A stretch of 64,000 nt of DNA from Lachnospiraceae bacterium AC2029. GTDB taxonomy: Bacteria > Bacillota > Clostridia > Lachnospirales > Lachnospiraceae. The notes below the pieces were generated by a model that ran no database searches, had not been told where the DNA came from, and saw only the letters and a list, made by a program, of their open reading frames with translations. The position numbers and the translations under genes were made by a program. The DNA is taken from assembly GCA_000703065.1 (NCBI GenBank), contig JNLK01000001.1, positions 1,944,001-2,008,000 of the forward strand. The letters are read 5' to 3'. Shown piece after piece: positions 25,417-36,200 of this stretch; the stretch's first letter is position 1; every line of letters starts with the position of its first letter.

Positions 25417-26289
25417 ATGAGTTGGCGTGTTGTTGTGATCTCATCAAGATGTAAGCTGGATTACAGCATGAATTATATGGTGATACGAGGGGAAGAAACG
25501 CAGAGAATCCTAATTGATGAAATAGCGGTTTTGATTCTTGAAAATAACGCTGTTTCCATGACGGGATGTTTACTATCATCCTTGTTGGAAAAGAAAATCA
25601 AAGTTATTCTCTGCGATTCTACAAGGAGTCCGCAAGCGGAGATGCTCCCCTATTATGGGGCACATAACAGTTCGCTTAAGATTAAACAACAGATTGCATG
25701 GAAGGATGAGATTAAGCAACAGACGTGGACCCAGATTGTTCGTGAGAAAATACTGAACCAGTCAAAACTTCTTGTGAAATATGAAAAGAGTAAAGAATCG
25801 GAGATGCTTCAGGGATACACAAAAGAAATAAAATCGGGTGACATATCGAATAGAGAAGGCCATGCCGCAAAGGTATATTTTAATGCGCTCTTTGGAATGA
25901 AGTTTACAAGGAGTGATGAAGAGAATCCTATAAATTCAGCTCTTAACTATGGATATTCATTGATTTTGTCTGCATTTAATCGAGAAGTTGTACTGAATGG
26001 ATATCTGACGCAATTAGGATTGGCTCATGACAATCAGTTTAACCATTACAATCTGAGCTGTGATCTTATGGAACCATTTCGGATCATTGTGGATCAGGAA
26101 GTAAGGAACCGTATTCCGGAAACGTTTGGGAAAGAGGAAAAACATCAATTGGTTGATATTCTAAATAAGACTTATCGGATCCGGAACACGGGACAGACGT
26201 TATTAAACGCAATCAAGATATATTCAAAGAGTGTCTTTGACGCTTTGGAAGAGGAAAATGTAGAATTGATAAGGTTTGTGGAGATATGA
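25417..26289 (+). CDS. cas1: CRISPR integrase Cas1 (type II)
   Basis: A 290-residue integrase that, with Cas2, inserts new spacers at the leader end of the array. The metal-binding active site is intact: E148 in [10 protein letters not shown]204 in LGLAHDNQ and E219 in [10 protein letters not shown], at nearly the same positions as in other type II-A Cas1 proteins. The N-terminal beta domain covers about 1-75. ATG 25417 lies 1 nt after the cas9 stop. Longer in-frame starts would overlap cas9 by about 20 codons and lack homology. The stop overlaps the cas2 start (ATGA). Confidence 0.97.
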   Translation: MSWRVVVISSRCKLDYSMNYMVIRGEETQRILIDEIAVLILENNAVSMTGCLLSSLLEKKIKVILCDSTRSPQAEMLPYYGAHNSSLKIKQQIAWKDEIKQQTWTQIVREKILNQSKLLVKYEKSKESEMLQGYTKEIKSGDISNREGHAAKVYFNALFGMKFTRSDEENPINSALNYGYSLILSAFNREVVLNGYLTQLGLAHDNQFNHYNLSCDLMEPFRIIVDQEVRNRIPETFGKEEKHQLVDILNKTYRIRNTGQTLLNAIKIYSKSVFDALEEENVELIRFVEI

Positions 26290-26606
26290 GTTATCGGTTT
26301 ATGAGAATCATTGTTTTTTTTGACCTTCCGACAATTACAGATAAAGATAAAAGAGAGTACAGACAGTTTCGGAAACTGTTGATCAAGAATGGATTCGTGA
26401 TGATGCAGGAATCGGCGTATACGCGAATGGTTCTTAATCAGACTGTCCAAAAATCTGTGATAGAACTGCTGAAAAAGAATAAGCCGTCCGGAGGGATGGT
26501 TCAGGCATTGGTAGTGACGGAAAAACAATTTGCAGGTATTGAAAATATCTGTGAACAGTTTGTTTCAAATATCATTGATACGGATGAAAGGTTGGTGATC
26601 ATTTGA
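26286..26606 (+). CDS. cas2: CRISPR-associated Cas2
   Basis: A 106-residue ferredoxin-fold protein that bridges two Cas1 dimers during spacer integration. The first strand [26 protein letters not shown] carries the conserved aspartate, and the later segment [13 protein letters not shown] is typical of the family. The start is set at the ATGA overlap with cas1 (26286); an alternative Met five codons later (26301) gives a more usual N-terminus. Its stop overlaps the TTG start of csn2, so cas1, cas2 and csn2 are translationally chained. Confidence 0.95.
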   Translation: MSYRFMRIIVFFDLPTITDKDKREYRQFRKLLIKNGFVMMQESAYTRMVLNQTVQKSVIELLKKNKPSGGMVQALVVTEKQFAGIENICEQFVSNIIDTDERLVII

Positions 26607-27268
26607 AAATTGTAGCTGACTATCTTCCAACATGTATCGAGCTGAATGAAGGAGAGACGGTTACCCTTGTTGTTGAGCATAAGGGAACGTTCCTTCGGAT
26701 TCTTCATGATCTGTATAACCAATCAAAGGGTATTGAGGGGGATCTCATTTTATCGGAGGACGGAAAGGAAGTAAAAGTATCCAAACGACTTGAACTGGTG
26801 TCCTCCTTTGTTCCCTTTGATCTCAACGAAAAACGGTTGATCACGCGAATTAACAACATTCTGGAGCGGGAGGCTTTAGACGGTGATCATTACAATGACA
26901 CTATGAGACTTTTAGCTGAAATTGAGAAGTATGTTAATTCAATAGCTGGATATTTCCCTTTTCCGATAGTTTGTCAGGGGATAAATGCAAATTCTTTGAT
27001 AAAGATGTGTAGTGTCATGATCGAGGATGATGGAGTAAATGATATTGACAGAGTATTAAACTATATTTCGATCATTAATGATTTATTTGGGGACAGACTA
27101 TTCGTGTTGATCAATATGACGATGTTTTTTACCGACGAGGATATACAAGGATTTATTACAACATGTAATGTGCATAAATATCAGGTGCTTCTTATAGATG
27201 GTGTTGAAAGCAATGAGTACAAAGGTGCGCGGAGGTTGATAATTGACAAAGATCTATGCACAATTTAA
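26603..27268 (+). CDS. csn2: CRISPR adaptation protein Csn2
   Basis: A 221-residue type II-A adaptation protein. Csn2 forms a ring around free DNA ends and is needed for spacer capture with Cas1, Cas2 and Cas9. The N-terminus, the [14 protein letters not shown] stretch, and the central segment [20 protein letters not shown] fit the family; the length matches the short (about 220-residue) Csn2 class. The TTG start at 26603 overlaps the cas2 stop; there is no better ATG. Its presence is what assigns this locus to subtype II-A rather than II-C. The array leader begins right after its stop. Confidence 0.92.
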   Translation: MKIVADYLPTCIELNEGETVTLVVEHKGTFLRILHDLYNQSKGIEGDLILSEDGKEVKVSKRLELVSSFVPFDLNEKRLITRINNILEREALDGDHYNDTMRLLAEIEKYVNSIAGYFPFPIVCQGINANSLIKMCSVMIEDDGVNDIDRVLNYISIINDLFGDRLFVLINMTMFFTDEDIQGFITTCNVHKYQVLLIDGVESNEYKGARRLIIDKDLCTI

Positions 27269-27374
27269 GCATTGGGATTCATCCTTTGGGGTTTGCACGC
27301 CAGGAATCGTAGGGCTGGTTATTTCAAATGATACATCTTATTTCTTTTCGCAGAGACGGGATTTGAGGTTTGAG
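27269..27374 (+). promoter_or_regulatory. CRISPR leader with leader-anchoring sequence
   Basis: This is the 106 bp between csn2 and the first repeat. It ends in ATTTGAG (27361-27367) followed by GTTTGAG (27368-27374), which duplicates the first 7 nt of the repeat. ATTTGAG is the leader-end anchor known for type II-A integration. A clear -35/-10 pair for pre-crRNA was not identified. Confidence 0.75.
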
Positions 27375-29647
27375 GTTTGAGAGTAGTGTGAATCCAGAGG
27401 GCTCCAAAACTTATGTATGTTACATAATTCGAATTTGTTTGTTTGAGAGTAGTGTGAATCCAGAGGGCTCCAAAACCATCATCTCCGTATATATCAACGG
27501 CCTGATGTTTGAGAGTAGTGTGAATCCAGAGGGCTCCAAAACTAAAAACGGTATCGGAACATGGCTTTATAGTTTGAGAGTAGTGTGAATCCAGAGGGCT
27601 CCAAAACATATCATCGGAAAAGTGGTAGAACTCAGGGTTTGAGAGTAGTGTGAATCCAGAGGGCTCCAAAACCAACACCCAGAGCATTGATGAAATTCCA
27701 GTGTTTGAGAGTAGTGTGAATCCAGAGGGCTCCAAAACACAATGACTGAAGGAAAGAAAGAGACTGCTGTTTGAGAGTAGTGTGAATCCAGAGGGCTCCA
27801 AAACAAGCAGGACTGGGATACCGAAGACCTGCTGTTTGAGAGTAGTGTGAATCCAGAGGGCTCCAAAACCCCCGGCGGACTTCGTGGGGCAAATGTGGGT
27901 TTGAGAGTAGTGTGAATCCAGAGGGCTCCAAAACCCGGAAGATTTTGATTCTTACTTACAATATGTTTGAGAGTAGTGTGAATCCAGAGGGCTCCAAAAC
28001 ATATAGGGGGTGATTGGTATGGGGAAAGCCGTTTGAGAGTAGTGTGAATCCAGAGGGCTCCAAAACCTTCGACCCCATGCCATTTATAAAGCCCTGGTTT
28101 GAGAGTAGTGTGAATCCAGAGGGCTCCAAAACTAGATGGTGAACTTGTGGTCAATCCATATGTTTGAGAGTAGTGTGAATCCAGAGGGCTCCAAAACGCC
28201 CTCATGTATCCCCAATCCGAATTATCCGTTTGAGAGTAGTGTGAATCCAGAGGGCTCCAAAACTCCATTCATTCGCAACCCGTGTCATGTACTGTTTGAG
28301 AGTAGTGTGAATCCAGAGGGCTCCAAAACTCAAAATGTATTTATACATAGATGGTTTAGTTTGAGAGTAGTGTGAATCCAGAGGGCTCCAAAACCTATTG
28401 CGCCCACGAACAAACCAACGATAAGTTTGAGAGTAGTGTGAATCCAGAGGGCTCCAAAACCATCAAAGCGACCGGAGCCACTGGAGAGTCGTTTGAGAGT
28501 AGTGTGAATCCAGAGGGCTCCAAAACTATGATGGCGCTACTGCTAACCTTGCCGGAGTTTGAGAGTAGTGTGAATCCAGAGGGCTCCAAAACCCGGACTA
28601 TGACGAACCGGAACCGGATCCGGTTTGAGAGTAGTGTGAATCCAGAGGGCTCCAAAACCTCGATGGTGTCAGGTGTCTGAACGCTGTTGTTTGAGAGTAG
28701 TGTGAATCCAGAGGGCTCCAAAACGCCGGACAGGTCCTGATGGTTAATGCACAGGTTTGAGAGTAGTGTGAATCCAGAGGGCTCCAAAACGGAGGGGATC
28801 CGATATGCAGCAATACACGGGTTTGAGAGTAGTGTGAATCCAGAGGGCTCCAAAACTGAAATCAGCATGATTATCGAGGTCGCATGTTTGAGAGTAGTGT
28901 GAATCCAGAGGGCTCCAAAACGCTGGATCTCGAGACGGAGCTGGAGAGACGGTTTGAGAGTAGTGTGAATCCAGAGGGCTCCAAAACTGAGCTGAAACGG
29001 TTGCTGAATCATCTGGTGTTTGAGAGTAGTGTGAATCCAGAGGGCTCCAAAACTCTACAAAGAAGAAAAGTCGATGTTAACGGGTTTGAGAGTAGTGTGA
29101 ATCCAGAGGGCTCCAAAACTGGCTTGACGGGATCTGTTTTGAGGATCTGGTTTGAGAGTAGTGTGAATCCAGAGGGCTCCAAAACCCGATGGATTGAGGG
29201 GACGAAACTTGCGTAGTTTGAGAGTAGTGTGAATCCAGAGGGCTCCAAAACATCACCGGAGTGTTTGAAGAATGGGAGGTAGTTTGAGAGTAGTGTGAAT
29301 CCAGAGGGCTCCAAAACCGAAGAACCGACAGTATGCCTCAAATTATTGTTTGAGAGTAGTGTGAATCCAGAGGGCTCCAAAACCAAGATAACAGGTTTTA
29401 CATGGAATAATAAGTTTGAGAGTAGTGTGAATCCAGAGGGCTCCAAAACGGAAAGAAGAACGCAGCGCCCTTGCTTGCAGTTTGAGAGTAGTGTGAATCC
29501 AGAGGGCTCCAAAACTCAGCTTTGCCGGCTGTATAATCTGAACAGGTTTGAGAGTAGTGTGAATCCAGAGGGCTCCAAAACCGACGCGAGAGTGAACATG
29601 GTGGCCATCGTGTTTGAGAGTAGTGTGAATCCAAAGGGCTCCGAAAA
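27375..29647 (+). CRISPR. CRISPR array, 35 repeats and 34 spacers
   Basis: The repeat is 36 bp, starting GTTTGAGAGTAGTGTG and ending GGGCTCCAAAAC, identical in all internal copies I compared. Spacers are 29-30 nt (starts at 27411, 27477, 27543 and so on). The last repeat (29612-29647) is degenerate (AAAGGG and CCGAAAA changes), which marks the leader-distal end and fixes the orientation as plus, downstream of csn2. No two spacers looked alike on reading. Spacers look like coding DNA from diverse sources but I cannot assign any to a target. The long open frames across the array arise only because 66 is divisible by three. Confidence 0.99.
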
Positions 29648-29713
29648 TGGGGCGTTTGGGTGAAGATGGTGATTTGATGTTTACAGTCCTCTTGGAGTAT
29701 GTGTACAAAACAA

Positions 29714-29752
29714 AGAGGAGGAAGACAGGATTGCTGTTGTCTTCCTCCTCGA
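29714..29752 (-). terminator. Terminator of rubrerythrin
   Basis: A 13-bp stem (GAGGAGGAAGACA with TGTCTTCCTCCTC) followed on the minus strand by CTTTGTTTTG, located just after the rubrerythrin stop. It also separates that gene from the end of the CRISPR array. Confidence 0.8.
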
Positions 29753-29758
29753 TTACGT

Positions 29759-30304
29759 TTAGTAGTTCTCCGCATGTACCTCGAAGAAGCTCTGCGGGTG
29801 ATTGCAAACCGGGCATACATCCGGTGCCTTTGTGCCGACCACGATGTGTCCGCAGTTTCTGCACTCCCAGATCTTGACCTCGCTCTTCTCGAATACCTGC
29901 TGCATTTCCACGTTGTTCAGAAGGGCACGGTAGCGTTCCTCATGGTGCTTCTCGATCTCGGCAACGCCGCGGAACTTGGCTGCCAACTCGGGGAAGCCCT
30001 CCTCCTCTGCGGTCTTTGCGAAGCCTTCATACATATCGGTCCACTCGTAGTTCTCACCCTCGGCAGCAGCCTTCAGGTTGTCGGCGGTAGAACCGATCCC
30101 CTTCAGCTCCTTGAACCAGAGCTTTGCATGCTCCTTCTCATTTTCGGCCGTCTTCAGAAAGAGAGCCGAGATCTGCTCATATCCCTCCTTCTTTGCTACG
30201 GATGCAAAGTAGGTGTATTTGTTTCTTGCTTCCGACTCTCCGGCAAAGGCTGCCTGAAGATTCTTCTCGGTCTGTGTACCGGCATAAGGATTTGTGTTTG
30301 CCAT
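29759..30304 (-). CDS. rbr: Rubrerythrin
   Basis: A 181-residue non-haem iron protein that reduces hydrogen peroxide in the cytosol of anaerobes. Residues about 1-140 form the four-helix ferritin-like diiron domain with ExxH-type ligands ([44 protein letters not shown]). The C-terminus is a rubredoxin-like iron centre, ECRNCG...[11 protein letters not shown] 30304 follows AAGGGAGGTAC on the minus strand; an upstream in-frame start adds 13 residues without homology. It is monocistronic, with its own promoter and terminator. Confidence 0.95.
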   Translation of the reverse strand: MANTNPYAGTQTEKNLQAAFAGESEARNKYTYFASVAKKEGYEQISALFLKTAENEKEHAKLWFKELKGIGSTADNLKAAAEGENYEWTDMYEGFAKTAEEEGFPELAAKFRGVAEIEKHHEERYRALLNNVEMQQVFEKSEVKIWECRNCGHIVVGTKAPDVCPVCNHPQSFFEVHAENY

Positions 30305-30343
30305 GATTTGTACCTCCCTTGAAAAAGATTGTCTCATACACAT

Positions 30344-30372
30344 ATTTTATGAGATATACGGGTGTTTTTCAA
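30344..30372 (-). promoter_or_regulatory. Promoter of rubrerythrin
   Basis: On minus: TTGAAA (complement of 30367-30372), 17 nt, TAAAAT (complement of 30344-30349), 40 nt before the start codon. Confidence 0.7.
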
Positions 30373-30425
30373 GCAGGAAAGTGGTATACTGATAAGGTCT
30401 TGAAGACTCTTAGGGGGAGAGCCAG

Positions 30426-31586
30426 ATGATCAGTTACTATACTATGATAATTCTATTATCCCTTATGGCGCTTGGGATCCTCTGCATTCTGGTCAGGGAA
30501 AACGGCCGCCTTCCTGCGAAGGATAAGCATATGTTCTACCTGACCTACGGACTGATCGCGCTTTCCGCGGTCGCAGAGTGGCTCGGCATCCAGATGAACG
30601 GACAGGCAGATATGCCCAGATGGTCCCTTCTTGTGATCAAATGCTGCGACTATATCCTTACACCGTTTGCAGGGGGTATCTTTATAGGACAGATGCGGAT
30701 CCGGAATATCTGGAGCCGGATACTGGTCTTTGTTCTTATGGTCAATACGGTTTTTCAGGTGATCTCCGTCTTTACCGGATGGATGGTTACGCTGGATGAC
30801 CAGAACCGGTATGCTCACGGCGCCCTGTACATTTGGTATGTCGCCGTTTACGTTATCGTGATCATTATCATCATGATCCAGTTTATGATCTACGGGAAGT
30901 CCTTCCGACGGCAGAACCGGATCTCGCTCTATTCCATCGTCTTTCTTGTGGTGGCGGGGATCCTCATACAGGAGCTGTTCGGAGCGGAGTTCCGTACAGC
31001 GTATCTGGCACTGACCTTCGGTGCGATCCTGCTTTTTATTCACATTACGGAGTTTGCCCAGCTGGCATCGGATGAATATATCGAGAAGCAGCAGGTGGCT
31101 ATCACTACGGATGTACTGACCGGAGTTCTCAGCCGGTATGCATATACAGAGAGGCTGAAGGATCTTGCGGTGACGGGGATCCCCGGCGACTTCGTGGCAT
31201 TTTCCATTGATATCAACGAACTGAAGAGCGTAAATGATACCCTGGGCCATGAGGCAGGTGATGAGCTGATCTGCGGAGCGGCGACCTGTATCCGGAAGGC
31301 GATGGGTGCGGACGGTGACTGTTACCGTACCGGCGGAGATGAATTTGTGGTTCTTGCAAGGATGAGCCGGGATGACGTGGACGGCGCCATGAACCGGCTG
31401 GGGCATGAGCTGGATTCCTGGACCGGTGAAAAGGTAAAGGGGCTTCGCCTTGCAGTGGGTTATGCTCTGGCAGAAGATCATGTCAGTCTTTCGGTGGAGA
31501 AACTGATCGAAGAAGCCGATTTCGCCATGTATGACGCAAAGGCAGCCTACTATCAGGCGATGGGTATCGAACGGAGAAGGCATTAA
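30426..31586 (+). CDS. Membrane-bound diguanylate cyclase (GGDEF)
   Basis: A 386-residue protein with about six to seven N-terminal membrane helices (residues 1-205) and little outer loop. A C-terminal GGDEF domain (about 225-380) has the intact catalytic loop RTGGDEFVVLARM and the DINELKSVNDTLGHEAGDE metal/nucleotide region. It should make cyclic di-GMP in response to a membrane signal. The RxxD inhibitory site is not evident. The start has AGGGGGAGAGCC upstream. The stop is only 13 nt before the DHH phosphoesterase start, suggesting one transcript and a possible link between nucleotide making and breaking. Confidence 0.9.
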   Translation: MISYYTMIILLSLMALGILCILVRENGRLPAKDKHMFYLTYGLIALSAVAEWLGIQMNGQADMPRWSLLVIKCCDYILTPFAGGIFIGQMRIRNIWSRILVFVLMVNTVFQVISVFTGWMVTLDDQNRYAHGALYIWYVAVYVIVIIIIMIQFMIYGKSFRRQNRISLYSIVFLVVAGILIQELFGAEFRTAYLALTFGAILLFIHITEFAQLASDEYIEKQQVAITTDVLTGVLSRYAYTERLKDLAVTGIPGDFVAFSIDINELKSVNDTLGHEAGDELICGAATCIRKAMGADGDCYRTGGDEFVVLARMSRDDVDGAMNRLGHELDSWTGEKVKGLRLAVGYALAEDHVSLSVEKLIEEADFAMYDAKAAYYQAMGIERRRH

Positions 31587-31599
31587 GGGGATATGGGAA

Positions 31600-33117
31600 A
31601 TGAAACTGAGGGAATTACTTGCCTATAATGATATCGTGATCCAGTGTCATGACAATCCGGATGCAGACGCACTGGCCTCCGGCTATGTGCTCTGGTGGTA
31701 TTTCAGACAGAAGGGAAAGACGGCACGGTTCATCTACCGGGGACGGAATGCCGTTCAGAAGAGCAATCTCCGGATCATGATCGAGCGTCTGGACATTCCG
31801 GTAACGTACGAGCCGGACTTTATGTCCCTTCCGGAGCTTCTGGTCACGGTGGACTGTCAGTATGGTCAGAAAAATGTGACGCGGACTGACGCGGACACCG
31901 TAGCCGTGATCGATCACCATCAGGTGACGGGAGAACTCCCGGCGCTTGCCGAGGTGCGCAGCGGGATCGGAAGCTGCTCCACCATCCTCTGGGATATGAT
32001 CAGGGAAGAGGGACTTTCCCTGGCTGAGGAGAAGAACATTTCCACGGCCCTCTATTACGGGCTTTACACGGATACCAACCGACTGTCCGAGGTGTCCCAT
32101 CCGCTGGACCGGGATATGCTGGACAGCCTGCTGATCAACCGGAGTGTGATCACGGAAATGAGCAATTCGAACATTTCCCTGGAAGAACTGACGATCACCG
32201 GCAATACCATCACCGGATACGAATATCATCCGGATCATCGTTACGTGATCCTGCGTGCGGAGCCCTGTGATCCGAATATCCTGGGAGTGATCAGCGATTT
32301 TGTCATGGAGACCGAGGGCATCGATGTCAGTCTCGCCTATTATATCAGTCCCTTTGAGGTGAAGATCTCTGTCCGGAGCTGTGTGAAGGAGGTCCATGCG
32401 GATGAGCTTGCGGCCTTTCTGACCGAAGGGATCGGAGGAGGCGGAGGTCATGTACTGAAGGCCGGAGGGACCATCCGTCCGGAATTACTGGATGCATTCG
32501 GACAGCCGGGGGAGGACACCTACACTCTTGCGGACCGGATACTGATTGAGAGGATGGAGGAATACTTCTCCCTGTATCAGGTGCTCTACGCCAGGGAGAC
32601 AACCCTGAGTCCGGAGGGACTGCGCCTCTATGAGAAGCGGGAGCAGGAGCTGGGAGCGGCAAAGCTTACCGACCTCTTTCCTGAAGGGACCCGTGTGGAG
32701 GTCCGGACGCTGGAGGGAGATGTGGAGGTCTTCTCGAAGGAGGGGATCTACCTGATGATCGGTCTGGAGGGGGAGGTCTATCCCATCACGGAGGAGAAGC
32801 TGGATCGAAGCTATGTCCGAACGGGAAAGCCCTACAGCCGTACCTTTGACTATGATCCGACACTGAAGAATTCCGTGACGGGAGAGCGTAAAAATGTGAT
32901 GGAGTATGCCATGGGGGTTGTGAGCTCCGGAGGCTCACGGATCCTGGCGAAGCCCCTGGACCGGTGCGTGAAGCTGTTCACGGCGTGGGATGAGGAGAAA
33001 TACTATTCCGGAAACCCCGGAGATTACATCGCCTGCCGGGAGGATGACCCGCATGATATCTATATCATCCGCGCCCGTCTCTTCGACAGGCTTTATAAGG
33101 AGATCGAGTCGGCCTGA
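31600..33117 (+). CDS. DHH/DHHA1 family phosphoesterase with C-terminal extension
   Basis: A 505-residue protein. The DHH domain (about 1-180) has HDNPDADALAS, TVDCQYGQ and VIDHHQVTG, the metal-binding motifs of the RecJ/NrnA/PAP-phosphatase superfamily. The DHHA1 substrate domain ends in GIGGGGGHVLKAGGTI (about 280-295). A further 200 residues have no family I recognise and make it longer than NrnA-type enzymes (about 320). Likely activity: hydrolysis of short oligonucleotides or related phosphoesters. The ATG at 31600 follows AAGGGGATATGGG. It is probably cotranscribed with the diguanylate cyclase before it, so a role in linear di-nucleotide removal is possible but unproven. Confidence 0.85.
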   Translation: MKLRELLAYNDIVIQCHDNPDADALASGYVLWWYFRQKGKTARFIYRGRNAVQKSNLRIMIERLDIPVTYEPDFMSLPELLVTVDCQYGQKNVTRTDADTVAVIDHHQVTGELPALAEVRSGIGSCSTILWDMIREEGLSLAEEKNISTALYYGLYTDTNRLSEVSHPLDRDMLDSLLINRSVITEMSNSNISLEELTITGNTITGYEYHPDHRYVILRAEPCDPNILGVISDFVMETEGIDVSLAYYISPFEVKISVRSCVKEVHADELAAFLTEGIGGGGGHVLKAGGTIRPELLDAFGQPGEDTYTLADRILIERMEEYFSLYQVLYARETTLSPEGLRLYEKREQELGAAKLTDLFPEGTRVEVRTLEGDVEVFSKEGIYLMIGLEGEVYPITEEKLDRSYVRTGKPYSRTFDYDPTLKNSVTGERKNVMEYAMGVVSSGGSRILAKPLDRCVKLFTAWDEEKYYSGNPGDYIACREDDPHDIYIIRARLFDRLYKEIESA

Positions 33118-33141
33118 ATGCACGACAGAGGGTCAGAGTAT

Positions 33142-33199
33142 GACAGAGGGACAGGTTCAATGTTACATGAAAATGTAACATTGAACCTGTCCCTCTGTC
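33142..33199. repeat. REP-like palindromic element, copy 2
   Basis: Perfect arms GACAGAGGGACAGGTTCAAT and so on around a GAAA loop, flanked by partial copies (CGACAGAGGGTCAG before, CTCTCTGTCATG after). It sits between the convergent DHH and TIR genes and could also act as a two-way terminator. Confidence 0.85.
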
Positions 33200-33250
33200 T
33201 TGTGTCTCTTTGTCATGCCTGTGACATTGGAGTTGTCTCTCTGTCATGCC

Positions 33251-36200
33251 TTACGGTGTCTCTTCTTCATCCTCGATACCGTACTGGGACTTCATCTCGT
33301 CGGACATTTCCGCACCCTGTAGGATATCGTTGGCCTTCCGGATCAGGTCATCCACAGAGTAATGTTTGAAGTACCCGATGGAGTACTGTTCGTTTTTTGA
33401 AGAAAAGGTATAGAATCGGTCGCTCAGCGTGTGGTGTCCGAGGCTGCCGTAGATGCAGGCTTCCTCCACCCAGGTCTCACGGTCAAGGATATCCGTATAA
33501 TAACCGACCTGAAGGTAGACCAGCCGGTCGGAGGAACTGAAATCAAAGGACGCGTTCCTGGCCAGGGATGATACGACGGAAATCTCGGTCTTTCCGATGA
33601 ACTGACCTGTGCTGTCGTATCTGCTGAGAGATCCGTCGTCAAATGCCACAAGCAGGACTGAATCCTTGTCAGGCTCCGTGTAGAAGCTTATTCCCAGCGG
33701 AGTGGCGCCCGGGCAGCGGATCGTATCCTTGCAGGTTCCGTCGGCTTCCACAAAGCGGATACTGCTTCGGTCACAGATAGCGAACCGATTACTCTTCTTG
33801 TCATAAGCGACCAGGGATGTATTCTGCCAGTTCTCCGGGAGTACCACTTCAATGGTGGGCCGTCCGTCCGGATAGATCACATATTCACTTTTCAGTCCTA
33901 TATAATAAATTGCTTCTGCTTCCGGCAGCCAGATGGGTGCGATACTTGGAGTGTAGTATTTTTCGTTTCCGGGGGCCTTGATGGTCTGCGTCTTCTGTGT
34001 TTCAAAATCATAGATGTTGACTCTCGGATAATCCTCTTCATCTTCATCGACATAGTACAACCTGTTCCCATGCTTCTTTGCAACGTTCATCGGGATCCCG
34101 CTGGTTTGGAACAGTTCCTTGCAGGCCAGTTTGCCGGAAGCCAGATCGACTGAGATCAGGGAGTAAATACCGTCAGCACAGAAGGCAATGTAGTAGCTGC
34201 CTCCGGCGGATCCGAGCAGTTGACGGGAGCCGATATACTGCTCTCCGTTCTCTTTGACAAGCGGTATCTGATACTCCAGTTCTCCGGAAAGCGGGTTGAT
34301 GATGGTCAGAAGGTCGATCTTCTCATCTCCCTTCGCAAGATTCGGATAGTTCTCATGATCCTCCTCTGAAAGGATGGCAAGAGCTCCTTCATCCATCTGG
34401 TAATTCTCGTAGAAGTAACTCAGAGGTTTGTCCGTGAGCCTGGTCCATTCCTCATCGTAGACGCTTGACTGGTAGTGAATGATCTGCGAGGTGGTTATGC
34501 GGTTCACAAAGATTCCGTTTGCCACGGTGGCTTTGGACAGCCTCGTCAGCATGCAGGGGACGATCCGCAGTTGATCGGTGGAGACAGGCAGAGCCAGGGC
34601 ACCGTTCCTGGTAATGTACATCGGCCATCCGTTACCGTCGTTATCGCTGATATCGATGATCGGAGAATTCGCCCGGTGATCCGCAATAGGGGTGCCGTCG
34701 CTCAGCTTGTATATCTCCGCGTGGTTTCCGCAGAAGTAGGCTATGGACTCGTTTTTTGGCAGTTCCAGAAATCCTGACTGGACCATCACATCCGAACAGT
34801 CAAAATCCGCAGACCAGATTTCTGTCAGGGTGTCCGGATTGAGACAAAGGATCTTTGAATGATCGGTCTTTATGTAGGAAACATCGGCCATTGACATACT
34901 GGAAGTGGAGTCTGTAGAGTAAGCCAGCATCAGGTGGGCATCGTCGCCCCAGTAAATGTCCCGGATCCGGTCGGTGGTGAGTGCGAGTTCCTTCGTGGTT
35001 TTTTTCGTTCCGAAGTTGTATACCATGAGATTGCAGACGTTGCCGGTCGAGTCCGTATAGAATGCCAGGCGGTTACCGTCCGGGGAGATCACGGGTTTTG
35101 AGATCGCGTTTTCATCCGCGGGAATACTATAGGAATCAATGATCGAACCGTTGGAAACCGATATTTTCAGCATCCTGACCTCGGAGGTTTTTGAATTACT
35201 TCCGCCGGAGGTGGCCACTGCAATGGCTCCGTCACCCCATTTTTGGTAACTGTTATCATAGTTAATGGTCGCTTCGGATTCGTATTTCCACAGAACGGAT
35301 CCTTCGGGAACACTATAGGCTGTGAGATAAGCTGAACTCCGGACCAGAAGAACGGAGTCGTTCAGGAAGGCGATCGCATCCGCTGCTCTCGGAGTGCAGG
35401 GGAGGTTCAGAACCTCTGCGTGGCTTCCGGTGTCCCATACAAGAACGTTTCCGTTGGTGTCCCGACCTGCCAGATATCTGCCGCTGAAGGTGACCTGATA
35501 GTCCGCAACGTTCGTAGGCATGTCATAGTTCCATATGGCGGTAACGGTATTCCCCTGAAGCTGGCTGTAGGCAAGGGTGGAGTCGGTCAGAGCACGGATC
35601 GCCTGCGGTGTGACGGGACGTGGATCCTCCTCGTCCTTCGGCAGGGCGGCGAGAGCCAGCTGGATGGCCAGGATCCGCTGCTGATCCGCGTTAGCGACCT
35701 GGGATTCGTATGCAAGATATTTGGACTGGTTCCTCAGTGCGGTATCGTAGTTTTCCCGTATCTTCTTTCTGCTGATGAGCATATAGGTACCGAAGGCCAG
35801 CGTAACGGCAAGGATGGCTGTGAAGATGGCTGTTAGCCTGCGGATCCTGTACTGTCTGCGGCGGTTCATCAGCTCGTCATAGGAGCAGCTGATCAGCGCG
35901 GAAGCCAGACGGGGCAGCTCCTCCTTCTTTGCCCGTCTGTGGGGCAGGCGATAATCACAGGACAGGGGCTCCAGCGGAACACGGACGGTGTAGGACTGAC
36001 CATACTCGTTCTGATAGGTGCGGTCCTCATACTTCAGAATGTCCGGGATCACATCCTCCGGCTCACCGTCCACCAGAACAGTGGTAACCTGGCTCCGGGT
36101 ATGGTTCTGCAGAAAATATTCGATCTCCCGGGGAACCCATGTGGATTCCTTTGTGGCAGTGGAGCAGATGACGATGAGATAGTCCGCATGCTCCAGGGCA

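Noticed and set aside
27319-29663. Long open reading frames on both strands across the CRISPR array
   Set aside because: Repeat plus spacer is mostly 66 bp, a multiple of three, so the stop-free repeat frames run on. The peptides are just repeat translations.
29699-30322. Plus-strand frame opposite rubrerythrin
   Set aside because: Rubrerythrin on minus has iron-binding motifs, a promoter and a terminator.
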